Assembly: GCF_900112155.1 (NCBI RefSeq)
Contig: NZ_FOKQ01000032.1
Span: 1-46,732, forward strand
Reading direction: 5' to 3'
From: Hominimerdicola alba
GTDB lineage: Bacteria > Bacillota > Clostridia > Oscillospirales > Ruminococcaceae
Length of the DNA stretch: 46,732 nucleotides
Part shown: positions 7,472 through 16,049 of the stretch, in pieces
Numbering within the stretch: the stretch's first letter is position 1
Layout: each line of letters opens with the position of its first letter
Notes under the pieces: model-generated
Seen by the model: only the letters and a program-made list of their open reading frames with translations
Told to the model about the DNA's origin: nothing
Database searches by the model: none
Program-made: the position numbers and the translations under genes

Positions 7472-8043
7472 GTACCTTTGCACAAATTATTACTTATATC
7501 CGCTTTGGCAGCTGACATTATGCTTTCAACATCTGCACCCCAAATATCAAGACCCTCTGCCTTGAACATTACACACTCCCCTATCCCGTAGAAATCACGG
7601 GCAAGGGCTTTAACGTACCCGAAGCCGTATTCTTCAGAAAAAATAGTTCCACCCGCTGTGGTGACATAATAGAGTTTGCGAGCCTTGCAAAGTCCCCCGA
7701 AACTGCCGTCGGGTCTGCACTCAAAAGTAAGTCCTGCTACGGTTATCTCTTCAAAGAACTGTTTCAACTCCGCAGGAAATGACATATCCCAGTACGGTGC
7801 GGCAACAACTATCACATCGGCTTCGGCAAAAAGCCTGGCGTGAAAGAACATCTTATCCGAAAAATCACAAGCGGCACAGGCTTTGTCCCTTTTAGCAAGA
7901 TATGCCGCGTCCGTCCGCGGAAAATCGTACTCACAAAGCTTCACGGGTGTGACTTCACCGCCTAGTTTTTCAAGCACCAGTTCACCCAACACAGCAGTTC
8001 TTGAATTCTCTCTTACAGTCGCATCGATATATAGCACTTTCAT
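7468..8043 (-). CDS. NAD(P)H-dependent FMN oxidoreductase, flavodoxin-like fold
   Basis: A 191-aa protein of the Flavodoxin_2 (NQO/AzoR-like) fold. MKVLYIDATVREN is the first strand and FMN phosphate-binding loop (the family has S-R-S-x-T; here NSRT follows). APYWDMSFPAELKQFFE is the highly conserved P-x-x-N-x-x-x-P-x-x-LK-type segment, with Asp-Met replacing the usual Asn. YVTTAGG is the flavin-contacting loop. Such enzymes reduce quinones, azo compounds or flavins with NAD(P)H. A GGGGGCAGG stretch precedes the ATG. There is no clear promoter of its own; it may be read through from the HD-GYP gene upstream. Confidence 0.8.
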   Translation of the reverse strand: MKVLYIDATVRENSRTAVLGELVLEKLGGEVTPVKLCEYDFPRTDAAYLAKRDKACAACDFSDKMFFHARLFAEADVIVVAAPYWDMSFPAELKQFFEEITVAGLTFECRPDGSFGGLCKARKLYYVTTAGGTIFSEEYGFGYVKALARDFYGIGECVMFKAEGLDIWGADVESIMSAAKADISNNLCKGT

Positions 8044-8095
8044 TTACCTGCCCCCTTATTTTTCAGCTTATTTATCTGCTTTGGTACAAATATGA

Positions 8096-8120
8096 GCGGA
8101 AATGCACTGCACTTCCGCCC
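8096..8120 (-). terminator. Imperfect hairpin after the HD-GYP gene
   Basis: GCGGAAATG/CACTTCCGC form an imperfect stem in the 90-nt gap after the HD-GYP stop. It has no strong T-run, so it may be an attenuating structure rather than a full terminator. Confidence 0.4.
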
Positions 8121-8136
8121 ATTTAAAATCATATCA

Positions 8137-9606
8137 TCACAGCCCGTATATCGACATTGCCATGAGTATACTGCCAACTGTTCCGCGAAGTTCGGCTATA
8201 ACATCGGGCGTTGTATCGACTATAAGCTTCCAGTCGCCGTTTACAGCCGCTTCTTCAAGCTTTGCGGCACTCTCGCTTATTGAAATAGCACCTATCGTCT
8301 TGGAAGCACTTTTCAGAGAATGTACATATACCCTGTACTGCTCGACATTTCCGCAGGCTATACATTCTTCAAGATGCCTTATCCTGTCATCGGAACTGCC
8401 TGTGTACTCATTCAGCATCTCGGCATAGAACTCGGTATCATTCATGCAGTACTTCATGCCAATTGCGGTATCAAGACCGCCCGCTTCAAGCATGGATAAA
8501 AATCCGAATACCAGTTCTTTGTCTGAATTGATATTCTGCTCAACAGTAACGCCGTTATCACCTACACGATAGGAATCCGGATCCTCTCTCATGCTGTATT
8601 CGGTATCCTCATCGATCATATCAAGCATTATCTGAGCAAATTTCGGGTCAAACTGCGTGCCCATATTGTTCCTGAACTCGCTCCTGATATACTCCTGGGC
8701 ATAAACATCGTGATAGCTTCTTCTAGAACTCATGGCGTCATAGGCATCAGCCACTGTGATTATGCGGACTTCCATGGGGATATCCTCACCTTTAAGCCCG
8801 TCGGGATAGCCTGTGCCGTCGTATCTTTCATGATGCCATCTCGCCGCAACAGCAAGCTGAGGCATCTCGCTGATATTTTTCAGTATATCATATCCCACCC
8901 CGGGGTGAGTTTTTATCATATCAAATTCTTCGGGAGTGAGCTTTGTAGGCTTGTTTATAACATAATCGGGTACACCGATCTTTCCGATATCGTGCAGAAG
9001 ACCCATCATGTAGATCTTCTCCTGCTCTTTTTCCGAAAGACCAGCGCTTCTTGCTATCTCTCTTGAATATTCAGCTACGCGGGTAGAATGACCATTGGTA
9101 TACTTATCCTTTGCGTCCACTGCACCTGCAAGAGTCTGGACTACCTGCATGGATAATCTTTCATTCCTGCGGTGTTCCTCGATAATGCTGGAGCTGAGTT
9201 TTTTAGCCTCGCTTTTAAGGTCACGCTGAAGCTTATTGAGTTCAATGGTATTCTTTACACGTAAAAGAAGCACCGATGCCACAAAAGGCTTTACAACAAA
9301 GTCAGATGCCCCAGCCGTAAGCGCTTTTGTTTCTGTATCGGATTCGGTATCCGCCGTAAGAAATATAACAGGAATATCCCTTAGTTCGTGGTTTGATTTC
9401 AGTTTCTGCAAAGTTTCAAATCCGTCCATACCTTTCAGATGAACGTCAAGCAAAATAAGATCGGGCTTGTTTTCCTTTACATAATCAAGCAAAGCCTCAC
9501 CCGAATCAAGACAGTCAACAGTATACCCGTAAAGACTGAGTATACGATCTGCGACTTTAAGATTTCCTTTATCATCATCAATGACAGCTACTCTGTAATG
9601 CTCCAT
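8137..9606 (-). CDS. REC-HD-GYP-HPt hybrid signalling protein
   Basis: A 489-aa cytosolic protein with three modules. Residues 1-120 form a receiver domain: acidic pocket Asp10-Asp12, phospho-acceptor Asp54 (ILLDVH) and Lys106 (VVKPF). Residues 148-340 are an HD-GYP c-di-GMP phosphodiesterase domain, with HD at His205-Asp206 (LLHDIGKIGVPD), HHERYDGTGYP carrying the GYP motif at 266-268, and VADAYDAM. Residues 365-489 contain an HPt domain with YVHSLKSASKTIGA, phospho-His429. The protein could hydrolyse c-di-GMP under receiver control and pass phosphate on through its HPt. It lies 17 nt after a single-domain receiver gene, a likely partner. No kinase gene is adjacent. Receiver-HD-GYP pairs are common; the added C-terminal HPt is less so. 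Confidence 0.92.
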   Translation of the reverse strand: MEHYRVAVIDDDKGNLKVADRILSLYGYTVDCLDSGEALLDYVKENKPDLILLDVHLKGMDGFETLQKLKSNHELRDIPVIFLTADTESDTETKALTAGASDFVVKPFVASVLLLRVKNTIELNKLQRDLKSEAKKLSSSIIEEHRRNERLSMQVVQTLAGAVDAKDKYTNGHSTRVAEYSREIARSAGLSEKEQEKIYMMGLLHDIGKIGVPDYVINKPTKLTPEEFDMIKTHPGVGYDILKNISEMPQLAVAARWHHERYDGTGYPDGLKGEDIPMEVRIITVADAYDAMSSRRSYHDVYAQEYIRSEFRNNMGTQFDPKFAQIMLDMIDEDTEYSMREDPDSYRVGDNGVTVEQNINSDKELVFGFLSMLEAGGLDTAIGMKYCMNDTEFYAEMLNEYTGSSDDRIRHLEECIACGNVEQYRVYVHSLKSASKTIGAISISESAAKLEEAAVNGDWKLIVDTTPDVIAELRGTVGSILMAMSIYGL

Positions 9607-9623
9607 ATACTCACGCTCCTTTA

Positions 9624-9986
9624 TCAGATCTCTGTTCTGCTGAGAATTTTCATAAGTTCGTCAGCGGAAACAGGCTTGCTAATAAATCCGACTGCGCCCA
9701 GCTTTTCAGCCCTTTCACGCAGTTCATCTGTGATAGTACCTGACATCAGACAGACATTTGCATCGCTTATCCCGTTTTCACCACGAATACTTTCAAGCAC
9801 ATCAAATCCGTTTTCGCCAGGCATCTCAACATCCAGAAGCATAAGATCGGGCTTTTCGCTTTTGAAAAGCTCAACACCCTGTGCTCCACTTGATGCAGCT
9901 ATACACTCATGACCTGTTTTTTTCAATATAAATCCGATCATCCTGACAGCCATGCTGTCATCATCGACTACAAGTATCCTTGACAT
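9624..9986 (-). CDS. Single-domain CheY-like response regulator
   Basis: A 120-aa stand-alone receiver. Acidic pocket VVDDD (residues 6-10), phospho-acceptor Asp52 in LMLLDVEMPG, and the conserved Lys in FISKPVS. No output domain follows. It is the first gene of a two-gene operon with the REC-HD-GYP-HPt protein, so it may be phosphorylated by, or drain phosphate from, that HPt. GGGGGT lies before the ATG. Confidence 0.9.
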   Translation of the reverse strand: MSRILVVDDDSMAVRMIGFILKKTGHECIAASSGAQGVELFKSEKPDLMLLDVEMPGENGFDVLESIRGENGISDANVCLMSGTITDELRERAEKLGAVGFISKPVSADELMKILSRTEI

Positions 9987-10041
9987 TCTTATACCCCCAA
10001 AACGGTCAGATTCAATATAAAAAAATTATTCTCACATTGTA

Positions 10042-10070
10042 ATTATAACACATTGAATAATAATAATCAA
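10042..10070 (-). promoter_or_regulatory. Promoter of the REC / HD-GYP operon
   Basis: TTGATT, 17 bp, TATAAT on the minus strand, ~55 nt before the receiver gene. Confidence 0.65.
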
Positions 10071-10211
10071 GTATATATTAATGAATTATTTTATGGTTAA
10101 ATTTTTTGGATATGAGAATTATCTTGCATATTAGCCAAATTTTCCATTTTCTGATATATAAGAGCAACATATCCCGACGCTTTGCTGCCTGTCTTCAGAA
10201 GTTTTAATTAT

Positions 10212-10254
10212 AATGATCTCAAGTCTGATTTAATACACACAGAGATCATTTTTT
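10212..10254 (+). terminator. Orphan terminator-like inverted repeat
   Basis: AATGATCTC and GAGATCATT pair around a 21-nt loop and run into T6 on the plus strand. No plus-strand gene precedes it. It lies in the 519-nt gap between divergent genes, which otherwise holds only the two promoters and AT-rich DNA. Confidence 0.5.
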
Positions 10255-10422
10255 AGTACGAAGATAAAAATCTGCCGGTTCATATCGTGTATTTGTTTCC
10301 TTCTATTACATTATTATACCATAAGCTGCCTTAGGTTTCAATAGTTGTGGAATAATTTAAAAAAATCACTTATGCATGGTAATATTCCGCAATTTTTGGT
10401 AAGATTTTTCATATAACTGCTA

Positions 10423-10451
10423 TTGACAAACATTCTAAAATATGCCATAAT
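10423..10451 (+). promoter_or_regulatory. Promoter of the nucleotidyltransferase gene
   Basis: TTGACA, 17 bp, CATAAT, about 50 nt before the ATG. Confidence 0.75.
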
Positions 10452-10505
10452 ATTTTAAAAGAATATTTTTATACTATAAAAAATTAATCAAGGAGATAAA
10501 TTATA

Positions 10506-11414
10506 ATGAGTGCAACTCTGGTAATAATGGCAGCCGGACTTGGTTCAAGGTTCAAGGGCGGTATAAAGCAGCTGGAACCTTTCGGTCCTAACGGCGAGAT
10601 AATAATGGATTATTCCATATTCGATGCAGTACGTGCAGGCTTTGACAAGGTAGTTTTCATCATCAGGCGCGATATACGCGAGGCTTTCGATGAGATGATA
10701 GGCAACCGTATAGGCGCGCAGGTAAAAGTCGATTACGTGTATCAGGAGCTTGACTGCCTGCCCGCAGGCTACACAGTTCCCGAGGGGAGAGTAAAGCCCT
10801 GGGGTCACGGACACGCTGTATGCTGCTGCAAAGGCATCGTAAACGAGCCCTTCGCTGTGATCAACGCAGATGACTTCTACGGCAAAGAGGCTTTCAAAAT
10901 ACTGCATGACTATCTTTCCGAAGAACAGACAGGTGACAAGCTGAAAATGTCCATGGCAGGTTTCGTGCTGAAGAACACCCTCAGCGATAACGGCGCTGTA
11001 AACAGGGGTGTCTGCAAGGTGGACGGCAACAATATGCTTGTTGATGTTGAAGAGACTTACAATATCCGCCGCGAAGCTGACGGAAGAGTTCTTTCAGGCA
11101 AGGAAGAGACTAAGGAGCTCAGCGAGGACAGCTACGTTTCCATGAATATGTGGGGCTGCCCTGCAGGATTCATCGACAGACTGAACAGCCGTTTCGAGGA
11201 ATTCCTTGAAAAGAACGGCACAAGCCTGACATCGGAATTTCTTCTTCCCGAGGGTATCGACTATATGATAAAGCACGGCGAAGCAGACTGCAAGCTGCTG
11301 GAAAGCCGAGACAAATGGTTCGGCGTTACCTACGCCGAAGACAAACCATCAGTTAAGGCTGCAATTTCTCAGCTGATAGCCGATGGTGCTTATCCTGAAA
11401 AGCTCTGGAAATAA
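10506..11414 (+). CDS. Sugar-phosphate nucleotidyltransferase
   Basis: A 302-aa cytosolic enzyme of the NTP_transferase fold. The N-terminal nucleotide-binding signature is MAAGLGSRFKGGIKQLEPFG, a variant of the GxGxRxxxLTxxxPKxL motif seen in glucose-1-phosphate thymidylyl/uridylyl transferases. NADDFYG (about residue 120) carries the metal-binding Asp. It should activate a sugar-1-phosphate with NTP for glycan or polysaccharide synthesis; the exact sugar and nucleotide are not readable. It is monocistronic, with its own promoter and terminator. AAGGAGA lies ~9 nt before the ATG. Confidence 0.85.
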   Translation: MSATLVIMAAGLGSRFKGGIKQLEPFGPNGEIIMDYSIFDAVRAGFDKVVFIIRRDIREAFDEMIGNRIGAQVKVDYVYQELDCLPAGYTVPEGRVKPWGHGHAVCCCKGIVNEPFAVINADDFYGKEAFKILHDYLSEEQTGDKLKMSMAGFVLKNTLSDNGAVNRGVCKVDGNNMLVDVEETYNIRREADGRVLSGKEETKELSEDSYVSMNMWGCPAGFIDRLNSRFEEFLEKNGTSLTSEFLLPEGIDYMIKHGEADCKLLESRDKWFGVTYAEDKPSVKAAISQLIADGAYPEKLWK

Positions 11415-11426
11415 TCTAAACAAAAA

Positions 11427-11460
11427 TTGCGCTCGACTATATGATCGGGCGCATTTTTTA
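11427..11460 (+). terminator. Terminator of the nucleotidyltransferase gene
   Basis: TGCGCTCGA/TGATCGGGCGCA hairpin followed by T6, starting ~13 nt after the stop. Confidence 0.85.
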
Positions 11461-11485
11461 TTGCACATATTTTCGGACTCTTACA

Positions 11486-11520
11486 CAAAAAAAGCGGGTA
11501 CTGACGATGCAGTACCCGCA
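11486..11520 (-). terminator. Terminator of the leuC-leuD operon
   Basis: GCGGGTACTG/CAGTACCCGC, a 10-bp stem with a 6-nt loop, followed by a T7 tract on the minus strand. Confidence 0.9.
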
Positions 11521-11529
11521 TTAATATTC

Positions 11530-12009
11530 TTATTTAAGTGAGTTCAGCAGACCATTCGAGTTTATTATCTTGATAAGGAACTCGGGGAATGACTGACCCT
11601 GATAGGTCTCACCCTTGGTCTTGTTGGTGATAACGCCTGAATCGAAATCAATCTCAACTTCGTCGCCTGCCTCGATCTTCTCGGAAGCTTCTTCACATTC
11701 TATTATCGGAAGACCAATGTTGATGGCATTTCTGTAAAATATTCTTGCAAAGCTCTTAGCGATAACACAAGAGATGCCGCTTGCCTTAATGGAAGCAGGA
11801 GCGTGCTCTCTGGAAGAACCGCAGCCGAAATTGGCTTTAGCTACCATTATATCACCTTTCTTGACGTTCTTTGCAAAATCTATGTCGATATCCTCCATGC
11901 AGTGCTGTGCCAGCTCCTCCATGTTTGCAGTGTTCAGATATCTGGCAGGGATAATAACGTCTGTATCAACGTTATCCCCATATTTATGTACTTTTCCGCA
12001 AGCCTTCAT
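11530..12009 (-). CDS. leuD: 3-isopropylmalate dehydratase small subunit
   Basis: A 159-aa small subunit of isopropylmalate isomerase (leucine biosynthesis; 2-isopropylmalate to 3-isopropylmalate). Motifs are [18 protein letters not shown] near the N-terminus, [10 protein letters not shown] (substrate-specificity loop) and [16 protein letters not shown]. This is the short, archaeal/clostridial-type LeuD that pairs with the ~420-aa LeuC encoded in the same operon. It is the last gene, 21 nt after the unknown gene, with AAAGGAG upstream of the ATG. leuA and leuB are not in the window. Confidence 0.95.
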   Translation of the reverse strand: MKACGKVHKYGDNVDTDVIIPARYLNTANMEELAQHCMEDIDIDFAKNVKKGDIMVAKANFGCGSSREHAPASIKASGISCVIAKSFARIFYRNAINIGLPIIECEEASEKIEAGDEVEIDFDSGVITNKTKGETYQGQSFPEFLIKIINSNGLLNSLK

Positions 12010-12030
12010 TCTATGAAAACTCCTTTCAAC

Positions 12031-12417
12031 TTACTCAATATATCTGTCGGAATTAAAGACATTCTCGCCTGCTGCCTGCTTGCGCAGTTCTTCATACACC
12101 TGTTCAAGATAGGTTGAATCCATCTTATCCTTGGTTCGGGTTATAAAGTAGCAGACCTTTGCCTTTCCGAAAAATCCCTCTTTAACAAGACGGAAGCAGG
12201 ATACGCCGTTGACAGAATCGGTATAGAAATTGTTGAAACCTTTTTTGTCAATGATAGCTTGTGTTTGTTCGATGGTGAAAACATTTCCGACTCTGAGGTC
12301 ATCGATAAAAGCGAGAATTTTCTCTCTGCGCTGTGAATCAGTAAATGCTGAGCCATATTTTTTCGTAATGATACCTGACACGGTATCGTAGAAAATATCT
12401 ACCAAATAGTTAGTCAT
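12031..12417 (-). CDS. Uncharacterised 128-aa protein between leuC and leuD
   Basis: Reads MTNYLVDIFYDTVSGIITKK at the start; a soluble, mixed alpha/beta protein with no signal peptide, membrane segment or recognised motif. AGGAGG lies 8 nt before the ATG at 12417; a longer ATG start 27 nt upstream would overlap that site and lacks one of its own. It lies 49 nt after leuC and 21 nt before leuD, with no terminator on either side, so it should be made with the isomerase. It may be an assembly or regulatory factor for LeuCD or an unrelated insertion. I do not recognise the family. Confidence 0.8.
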   Translation of the reverse strand: MTNYLVDIFYDTVSGIITKKYGSAFTDSQRREKILAFIDDLRVGNVFTIEQTQAIIDKKGFNNFYTDSVNGVSCFRLVKEGFFGKAKVCYFITRTKDKMDSTYLEQVYEELRKQAAGENVFNSDRYIE

Positions 12418-12466
12418 AACCCGCCTCCTATCTGTTTGATTCAAATTACCCGTAGTATGGGCTGTA

Positions 12467-13729
12467 TTACATAACGTCCGCAGGCTGAGCTATACGTCCT
12501 GCCACTGCCGAAGCTGCTGCTACATAAGGTGAAGCAAGGTAAACCTCAGACTCGGGATGACCCATTCTTCCTACGAAGTTTCTGTTAGTAGTAGCTACTG
12601 CCTTTTCGCCCGCTGCGAGAATGCCCATGTGTCCTCCCAGACATGGACCGCAGGTAGGTGCGGAAACAGCACAGCCTGATTCTATGAATATCTCCAGCAG
12701 ACCTTCCTTCATCGCTGTAAGATAGATGTTCTGTGTAGCAGGGATAACGATACATCTTACATGGCTTGCTACACGCTTGCCCTTGAGTATCTCTGCTGCC
12801 GCTCTAAGATCCTCGATCCTTCCGTTTGTACATGAACCGATAACTACCTGATCGATCTTGATCTCGGGGATATCATCGAAAGTTCTTGCATTTTCAGGAA
12901 GATGAGGAAATGCTACTGTAGGCTTGATGGTGCTGAGGTCGATGGTGTACTCCTCATCGTACTCGGCATCTGCATCAGCCTCATATACTTTATACTCTCT
13001 GTCGGTTCTGCCCTTGAGATACTCCTTTGTAACTTCATCAACTGCAAAGATACCATTCTTAGCACCTGCTTCGATAGCCATATTAGCCATGCAGAGTCTG
13101 TCCTCCATAGTCAGGTTCTTCAGGCCCTCACCCATGAATTCCATGGAACGGTACAGAGCACCGTCAACGCCGATCTTACCGATTATGTGCAGGATAACAT
13201 CCTTAGCTGAGCTGTACTTGGGCAGCTTGCCTACGATATTGAACTTGATTGCAGAAGGAACCTTGAACCATGTCTTGCCTGCAGCCATGCCTGCACACAT
13301 ATCAGTGGAACCTACACCTGTAGAGAATGCACCCAGTGCACCGTATGTACAGGTATGGGAATCTGCACCAATAACTGCATCGCCCGGAACTACAAGTCCT
13401 TTTTCGGGAAGCAGTGCATGCTCGATGCCCACATCGCCTACATCGTAGTAATGAGTGATATCGTACTTCGACGCAAACTCACGGCACTGCTTGCACTGCT
13501 GTGCCGCCTTGATATCCTTGTTCGGCGTGAAGTGATCCATCACCATAGTGATCTTATCCTTATTGAAGATATCGCTGAAACCAGCCTTGTTGAACTCATT
13601 GATGGCAACGGGTGTTGTTACATCGTTACCAAGAACAAGGTCGAGGTCAGCCATAATGAGCTGTCCTGCCTTGACCTCGTCAAGCCCTGCATGGGCAGCG
13701 AGTATCTTCTGTGTCATTGTCATAGCCAT
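12467..13729 (-). CDS. leuC: 3-isopropylmalate dehydratase large subunit
   Basis: A 420-aa [4Fe-4S] aconitase-family subunit that forms isopropylmalate isomerase with LeuD. Cluster ligands are seen in [14 protein letters not shown] (Cys ~300) and [10 protein letters not shown] (two Cys ~360). [21 protein letters not shown] is the N-terminal family signature. The length matches the short archaeal/clostridial type rather than the ~465-aa enterobacterial form. It is first in the operon. The promoter gives a ~38-nt leader, too short for a T-box or leucine attenuator. AAGGAG is ~12 nt upstream of the first ATG; the Met at codon 3 or 5 is an alternative start. Confidence 0.95.
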   Translation of the reverse strand: MAMTMTQKILAAHAGLDEVKAGQLIMADLDLVLGNDVTTPVAINEFNKAGFSDIFNKDKITMVMDHFTPNKDIKAAQQCKQCREFASKYDITHYYDVGDVGIEHALLPEKGLVVPGDAVIGADSHTCTYGALGAFSTGVGSTDMCAGMAAGKTWFKVPSAIKFNIVGKLPKYSSAKDVILHIIGKIGVDGALYRSMEFMGEGLKNLTMEDRLCMANMAIEAGAKNGIFAVDEVTKEYLKGRTDREYKVYEADADAEYDEEYTIDLSTIKPTVAFPHLPENARTFDDIPEIKIDQVVIGSCTNGRIEDLRAAAEILKGKRVASHVRCIVIPATQNIYLTAMKEGLLEIFIESGCAVSAPTCGPCLGGHMGILAAGEKAVATTNRNFVGRMGHPESEVYLASPYVAAASAVAGRIAQPADVM

Positions 13730-13773
13730 GATAGTGATCTACTCCTTATAAAACAATATTCTTATACAATTTT

Positions 13774-13802
13774 ATTATAACTTATTTTTGCTGAAATGTA
13801 AA
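13774..13802 (-). promoter_or_regulatory. Promoter of the leuC operon
   Basis: TTTACA, 17 bp, TATAAT on the minus strand. The remaining ~220 nt up to the divergent 57-aa ORF are AT-rich, with a TTGACA at about 13914 that may be part of that gene's promoter. Confidence 0.75.
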
Positions 13803-14024
13803 GTGATTAACAGAGAAAATTTAAATAAAATTTTTGGGAGTTTTTGTAAGAAATATCAAAATCAAGACTATTAACCAAAGGTTATCTGTCATGTTCATGC
13901 AATATATAAATAATTGACAACATAAAATTTCCGAGTATCTATTTTACAAAGCTGACCATAATATTAACAGGACATCTTTGAAAAAAGCAACAATTTTTTT
14001 ACTATCTGGAAAGGAGAGGTAAAT

Positions 14025-14198
14025 ATGATGGGTAGATCGCTAATGACAGGCATATATGCAGGAGTTACCGTCGGAACTATTGCTTATAGTCTGGCACGCA
14101 AAACTCAGCGCGGCAAACGTAAGCTGAAAGCTCGTGCTGGCAGAGTTCTGAAAAATATGAGCAGCTTCATGGATGAGCTCTCAGATATGATAAGATAG
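14025..14198 (+). CDS. 57-aa basic membrane-associated peptide
   Basis: A short ORF beginning MMGRSLMTGIYAGVTVGTIA and ending MSSFMDELSDMIR. An excellent AAGGAGAGG site lies 5 nt before the ATG and a strong terminator lies 7 nt after the stop, which supports a real gene. It has one short hydrophobic segment (residues 6-23), then a very basic stretch (ARKTQRGKRKLKARAG) and an amphipathic end, a layout like YtxH-type small membrane proteins. The function is unknown. Confidence 0.72.
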   Translation: MMGRSLMTGIYAGVTVGTIAYSLARKTQRGKRKLKARAGRVLKNMSSFMDELSDMIR

Positions 14199-14205
14199 CT
14201 TTTTG

Positions 14206-14244
14206 CAGACTGTCAGCGTATTTACGCCCGACAGTCTGTTTGCT
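14206..14244 (+). terminator. Terminator of the 57-aa peptide gene
   Basis: CAGACTGTC/GACAGTCTG outer stem with an inner GCGTATTTACGC hairpin, followed by TTTGCTGT. Confidence 0.75.
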
Positions 14245-14354
14245 GTACACTTAATTAGACAAGTAAAAGTATCGTCACAAAAAATATACATATATGACCC
14301 TTATTACAGCTCAAAATTTGTTAAAGATTTTTTCTTAAAATCCAAGTGCGACAC

Positions 14355-14384
14355 TAGACAAATCTACTATGTATGTGGTATAAT
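14355..14384 (+). promoter_or_regulatory. Extended -10 promoter of the L,D-transpeptidase gene
   Basis: TAGACA, 18 bp, TATAAT preceded by TGG (extended -10). It lies ~60 nt before the ATG. Confidence 0.6.
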
Positions 14385-14444
14385 AAACTATATAAATTTA
14401 AAGAATAATGTCGTTTTGTGTTTATGTAAGGAAGGAAAATACTA

Positions 14445-15950
14445 ATGGGCGCAGATGCTGCAGGTTACGGCAAAAAGCTCTCATCTGCCGGGAGCAGGAA
14501 ACGCGGCAGAAAAAAAGTTAAGAACCAGACCGCTCTTATATGCGGTACGGCTATCGTTGCTCTGCTGGGAGCAGTAGGTATCTCATACGGCGTTGGCAGA
14601 GCATATTACAGGAACAAATTTCTGGCTGATACATTCATCAATGGTGTCGATGTAAGCGGAAAGACCTACGAAGAAGCTGTCAAGGAACTTAAAGCTGACA
14701 GTATACCCAAAGAGTTCAAGGTCACTACCATCGACGGCAAGGAGATTGCTATCTCCCCTGCCGATTTCGGTTACACCCGTAACGCTAAGGACGAGGTAAA
14801 GAAGCTTTATGACACGGTAAATCACGGCGCGTGGTTCTCAGGATATGCAGGCAGAACTGACTACAACTATACCGAAGAATCCACATATGACAGTGAGAAG
14901 CTCAAAAAGCTTCTGAACGATCAGGACTGGGGCGATGTTGAAACTCAGGATGCTTCGCTTGAACTGACAGACAAGGGTTATGTCATCGATGAAGAAGTTC
15001 AGGGAAATAAGATCACACATATGGATAAGCTGGAGGAAGCAGTTGTCGATGCGCTGGGCAAAGGCGAATTCGAAGTCAAGCTCCAAAGCGGCACGGGCTG
15101 CTATGATATCCCCCAGTTAACGTCTGAAACTTTCAAAGATCAGTGCGAAGCATTGAACAAGGTGTTCAATATATCCATAACATATGACTTTGACTACACT
15201 ACAGAAACTATCACTGGTAAAACGCTGCTCTCTCTCATTGAGATGGACGATATGGGCAACTACGTCGTTGATAGAAAGGCTGTCGAGAAGTATGTCGAAG
15301 GCCTCGCAAAGAAGTATGACACTCTGAATAAAACAAGAACTTTTAAATCGACCATGCAGGGCAAAGTAAAGGTAGAGCAAAGTGATGACGGCCGTTACGG
15401 TTGGTGGATCTGGCAGGATGCTACCGTTGAACAGCTTGAAAATCTGATTGAAGAGGGCAAGGACGTTGAATCCATCGACCCGATATATTACAGCGATGGT
15501 TCATTTGAGTACACAGGCGTTGAGTCTGCGAGAACCGAAAAGGACGATATCGGCAAAACATACATCGAGATCGACTTGACAAATCAGAAGCTGTGGTATT
15601 ACAAGAACGGTAAGAAGAAATACACCTGCGACATAGTTTCAGGTCAGACAACTTCTGCGGCAAGAACTACTCTTGAAGGCGTATACAAGCTGTGGTCAAA
15701 AGAGACCAACAAGCGTATGAAGGACAGGAACGCCGACGGCGAAGAGTGGGATACCACATGCAACTACTGGAACAATGTCTCACTCTGCGGTATAGGTCTG
15801 CACGACTCCACATGGAGAGGCGGCGCTTTCGGCGGCACTATCTATCAGTGGAACGGTTCTCACGGCTGTATCAATATGCCTTACGAGGGCGCTGAGTACA
15901 TTTACGAGAATGTACCCCTTGGTACACCTGTTGTAATGTTCTACGATTAA
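14445..15950 (+). CDS. L,D-transpeptidase (YkuD) with N-terminal membrane anchor
   Basis: A 501-aa cell-wall enzyme. The basic N-terminus (GSRKRGRKKVKNQ) precedes a single membrane anchor (about 29-51), so the rest is outside the cell. Residues ~55-340 contain two repeats of the putative peptidoglycan-binding domain (PG_binding_4 type: FINGVDVSGKTYEEA, and FNISITYDFDYTTETI). Residues ~375-501 form the YkuD catalytic domain, starting YIEIDLTNQKLWYYKNG, with IGLHDSTW and the active site GSHGCINM (Cys475). It makes or edits 3-3 meso-DAP cross-links or attaches proteins to peptidoglycan, and is resistant to most beta-lactams. It is monocistronic. AAGGAAGG lies ~10 nt before the ATG. Confidence 0.93.
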   Translation: MGADAAGYGKKLSSAGSRKRGRKKVKNQTALICGTAIVALLGAVGISYGVGRAYYRNKFLADTFINGVDVSGKTYEEAVKELKADSIPKEFKVTTIDGKEIAISPADFGYTRNAKDEVKKLYDTVNHGAWFSGYAGRTDYNYTEESTYDSEKLKKLLNDQDWGDVETQDASLELTDKGYVIDEEVQGNKITHMDKLEEAVVDALGKGEFEVKLQSGTGCYDIPQLTSETFKDQCEALNKVFNISITYDFDYTTETITGKTLLSLIEMDDMGNYVVDRKAVEKYVEGLAKKYDTLNKTRTFKSTMQGKVKVEQSDDGRYGWWIWQDATVEQLENLIEEGKDVESIDPIYYSDGSFEYTGVESARTEKDDIGKTYIEIDLTNQKLWYYKNGKKKYTCDIVSGQTTSAARTTLEGVYKLWSKETNKRMKDRNADGEEWDTTCNYWNNVSLCGIGLHDSTWRGGAFGGTIYQWNGSHGCINMPYEGAEYIYENVPLGTPVVMFYD

Positions 15951-15962
15951 TAGTTAAAAATA

Positions 15963-15994
15963 TAGCGGGCAGTTTCTAACTGTCCGCTTTTTTG
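15963..15994 (+). terminator. Terminator of the L,D-transpeptidase gene
   Basis: GCGGGCAGTT/AACTGTCCGC hairpin with a 3-nt loop and a T6 tract. Confidence 0.9.
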
Positions 15995-16013
15995 TATCTT
16001 AGTACATAATACA

Positions 16014-16043
16014 ACAAAAAAAGTCGGGGAAATTATCCCCGAC
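16014..16043 (-). terminator. Terminator of the rsmD-coaD operon
   Basis: GTCGGGG/CCCCGAC with a 7-nt loop and a T7 tract on the minus strand, directly after the last gene. Confidence 0.9.
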
Positions 16044-16049
16044 CGATAT

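Noticed and set aside
10140-10200. Faint resemblance to a c-di-GMP riboswitch (GACGC...TTTGC element)
   Set aside because: The conserved GGCAAACC-type segment and paired stems are absent on both strands.
13730-14024. T-box or leucine attenuator before leuC
   Set aside because: The leuC promoter leaves only a ~38-nt leader, with no specifier stem or T-box sequence.
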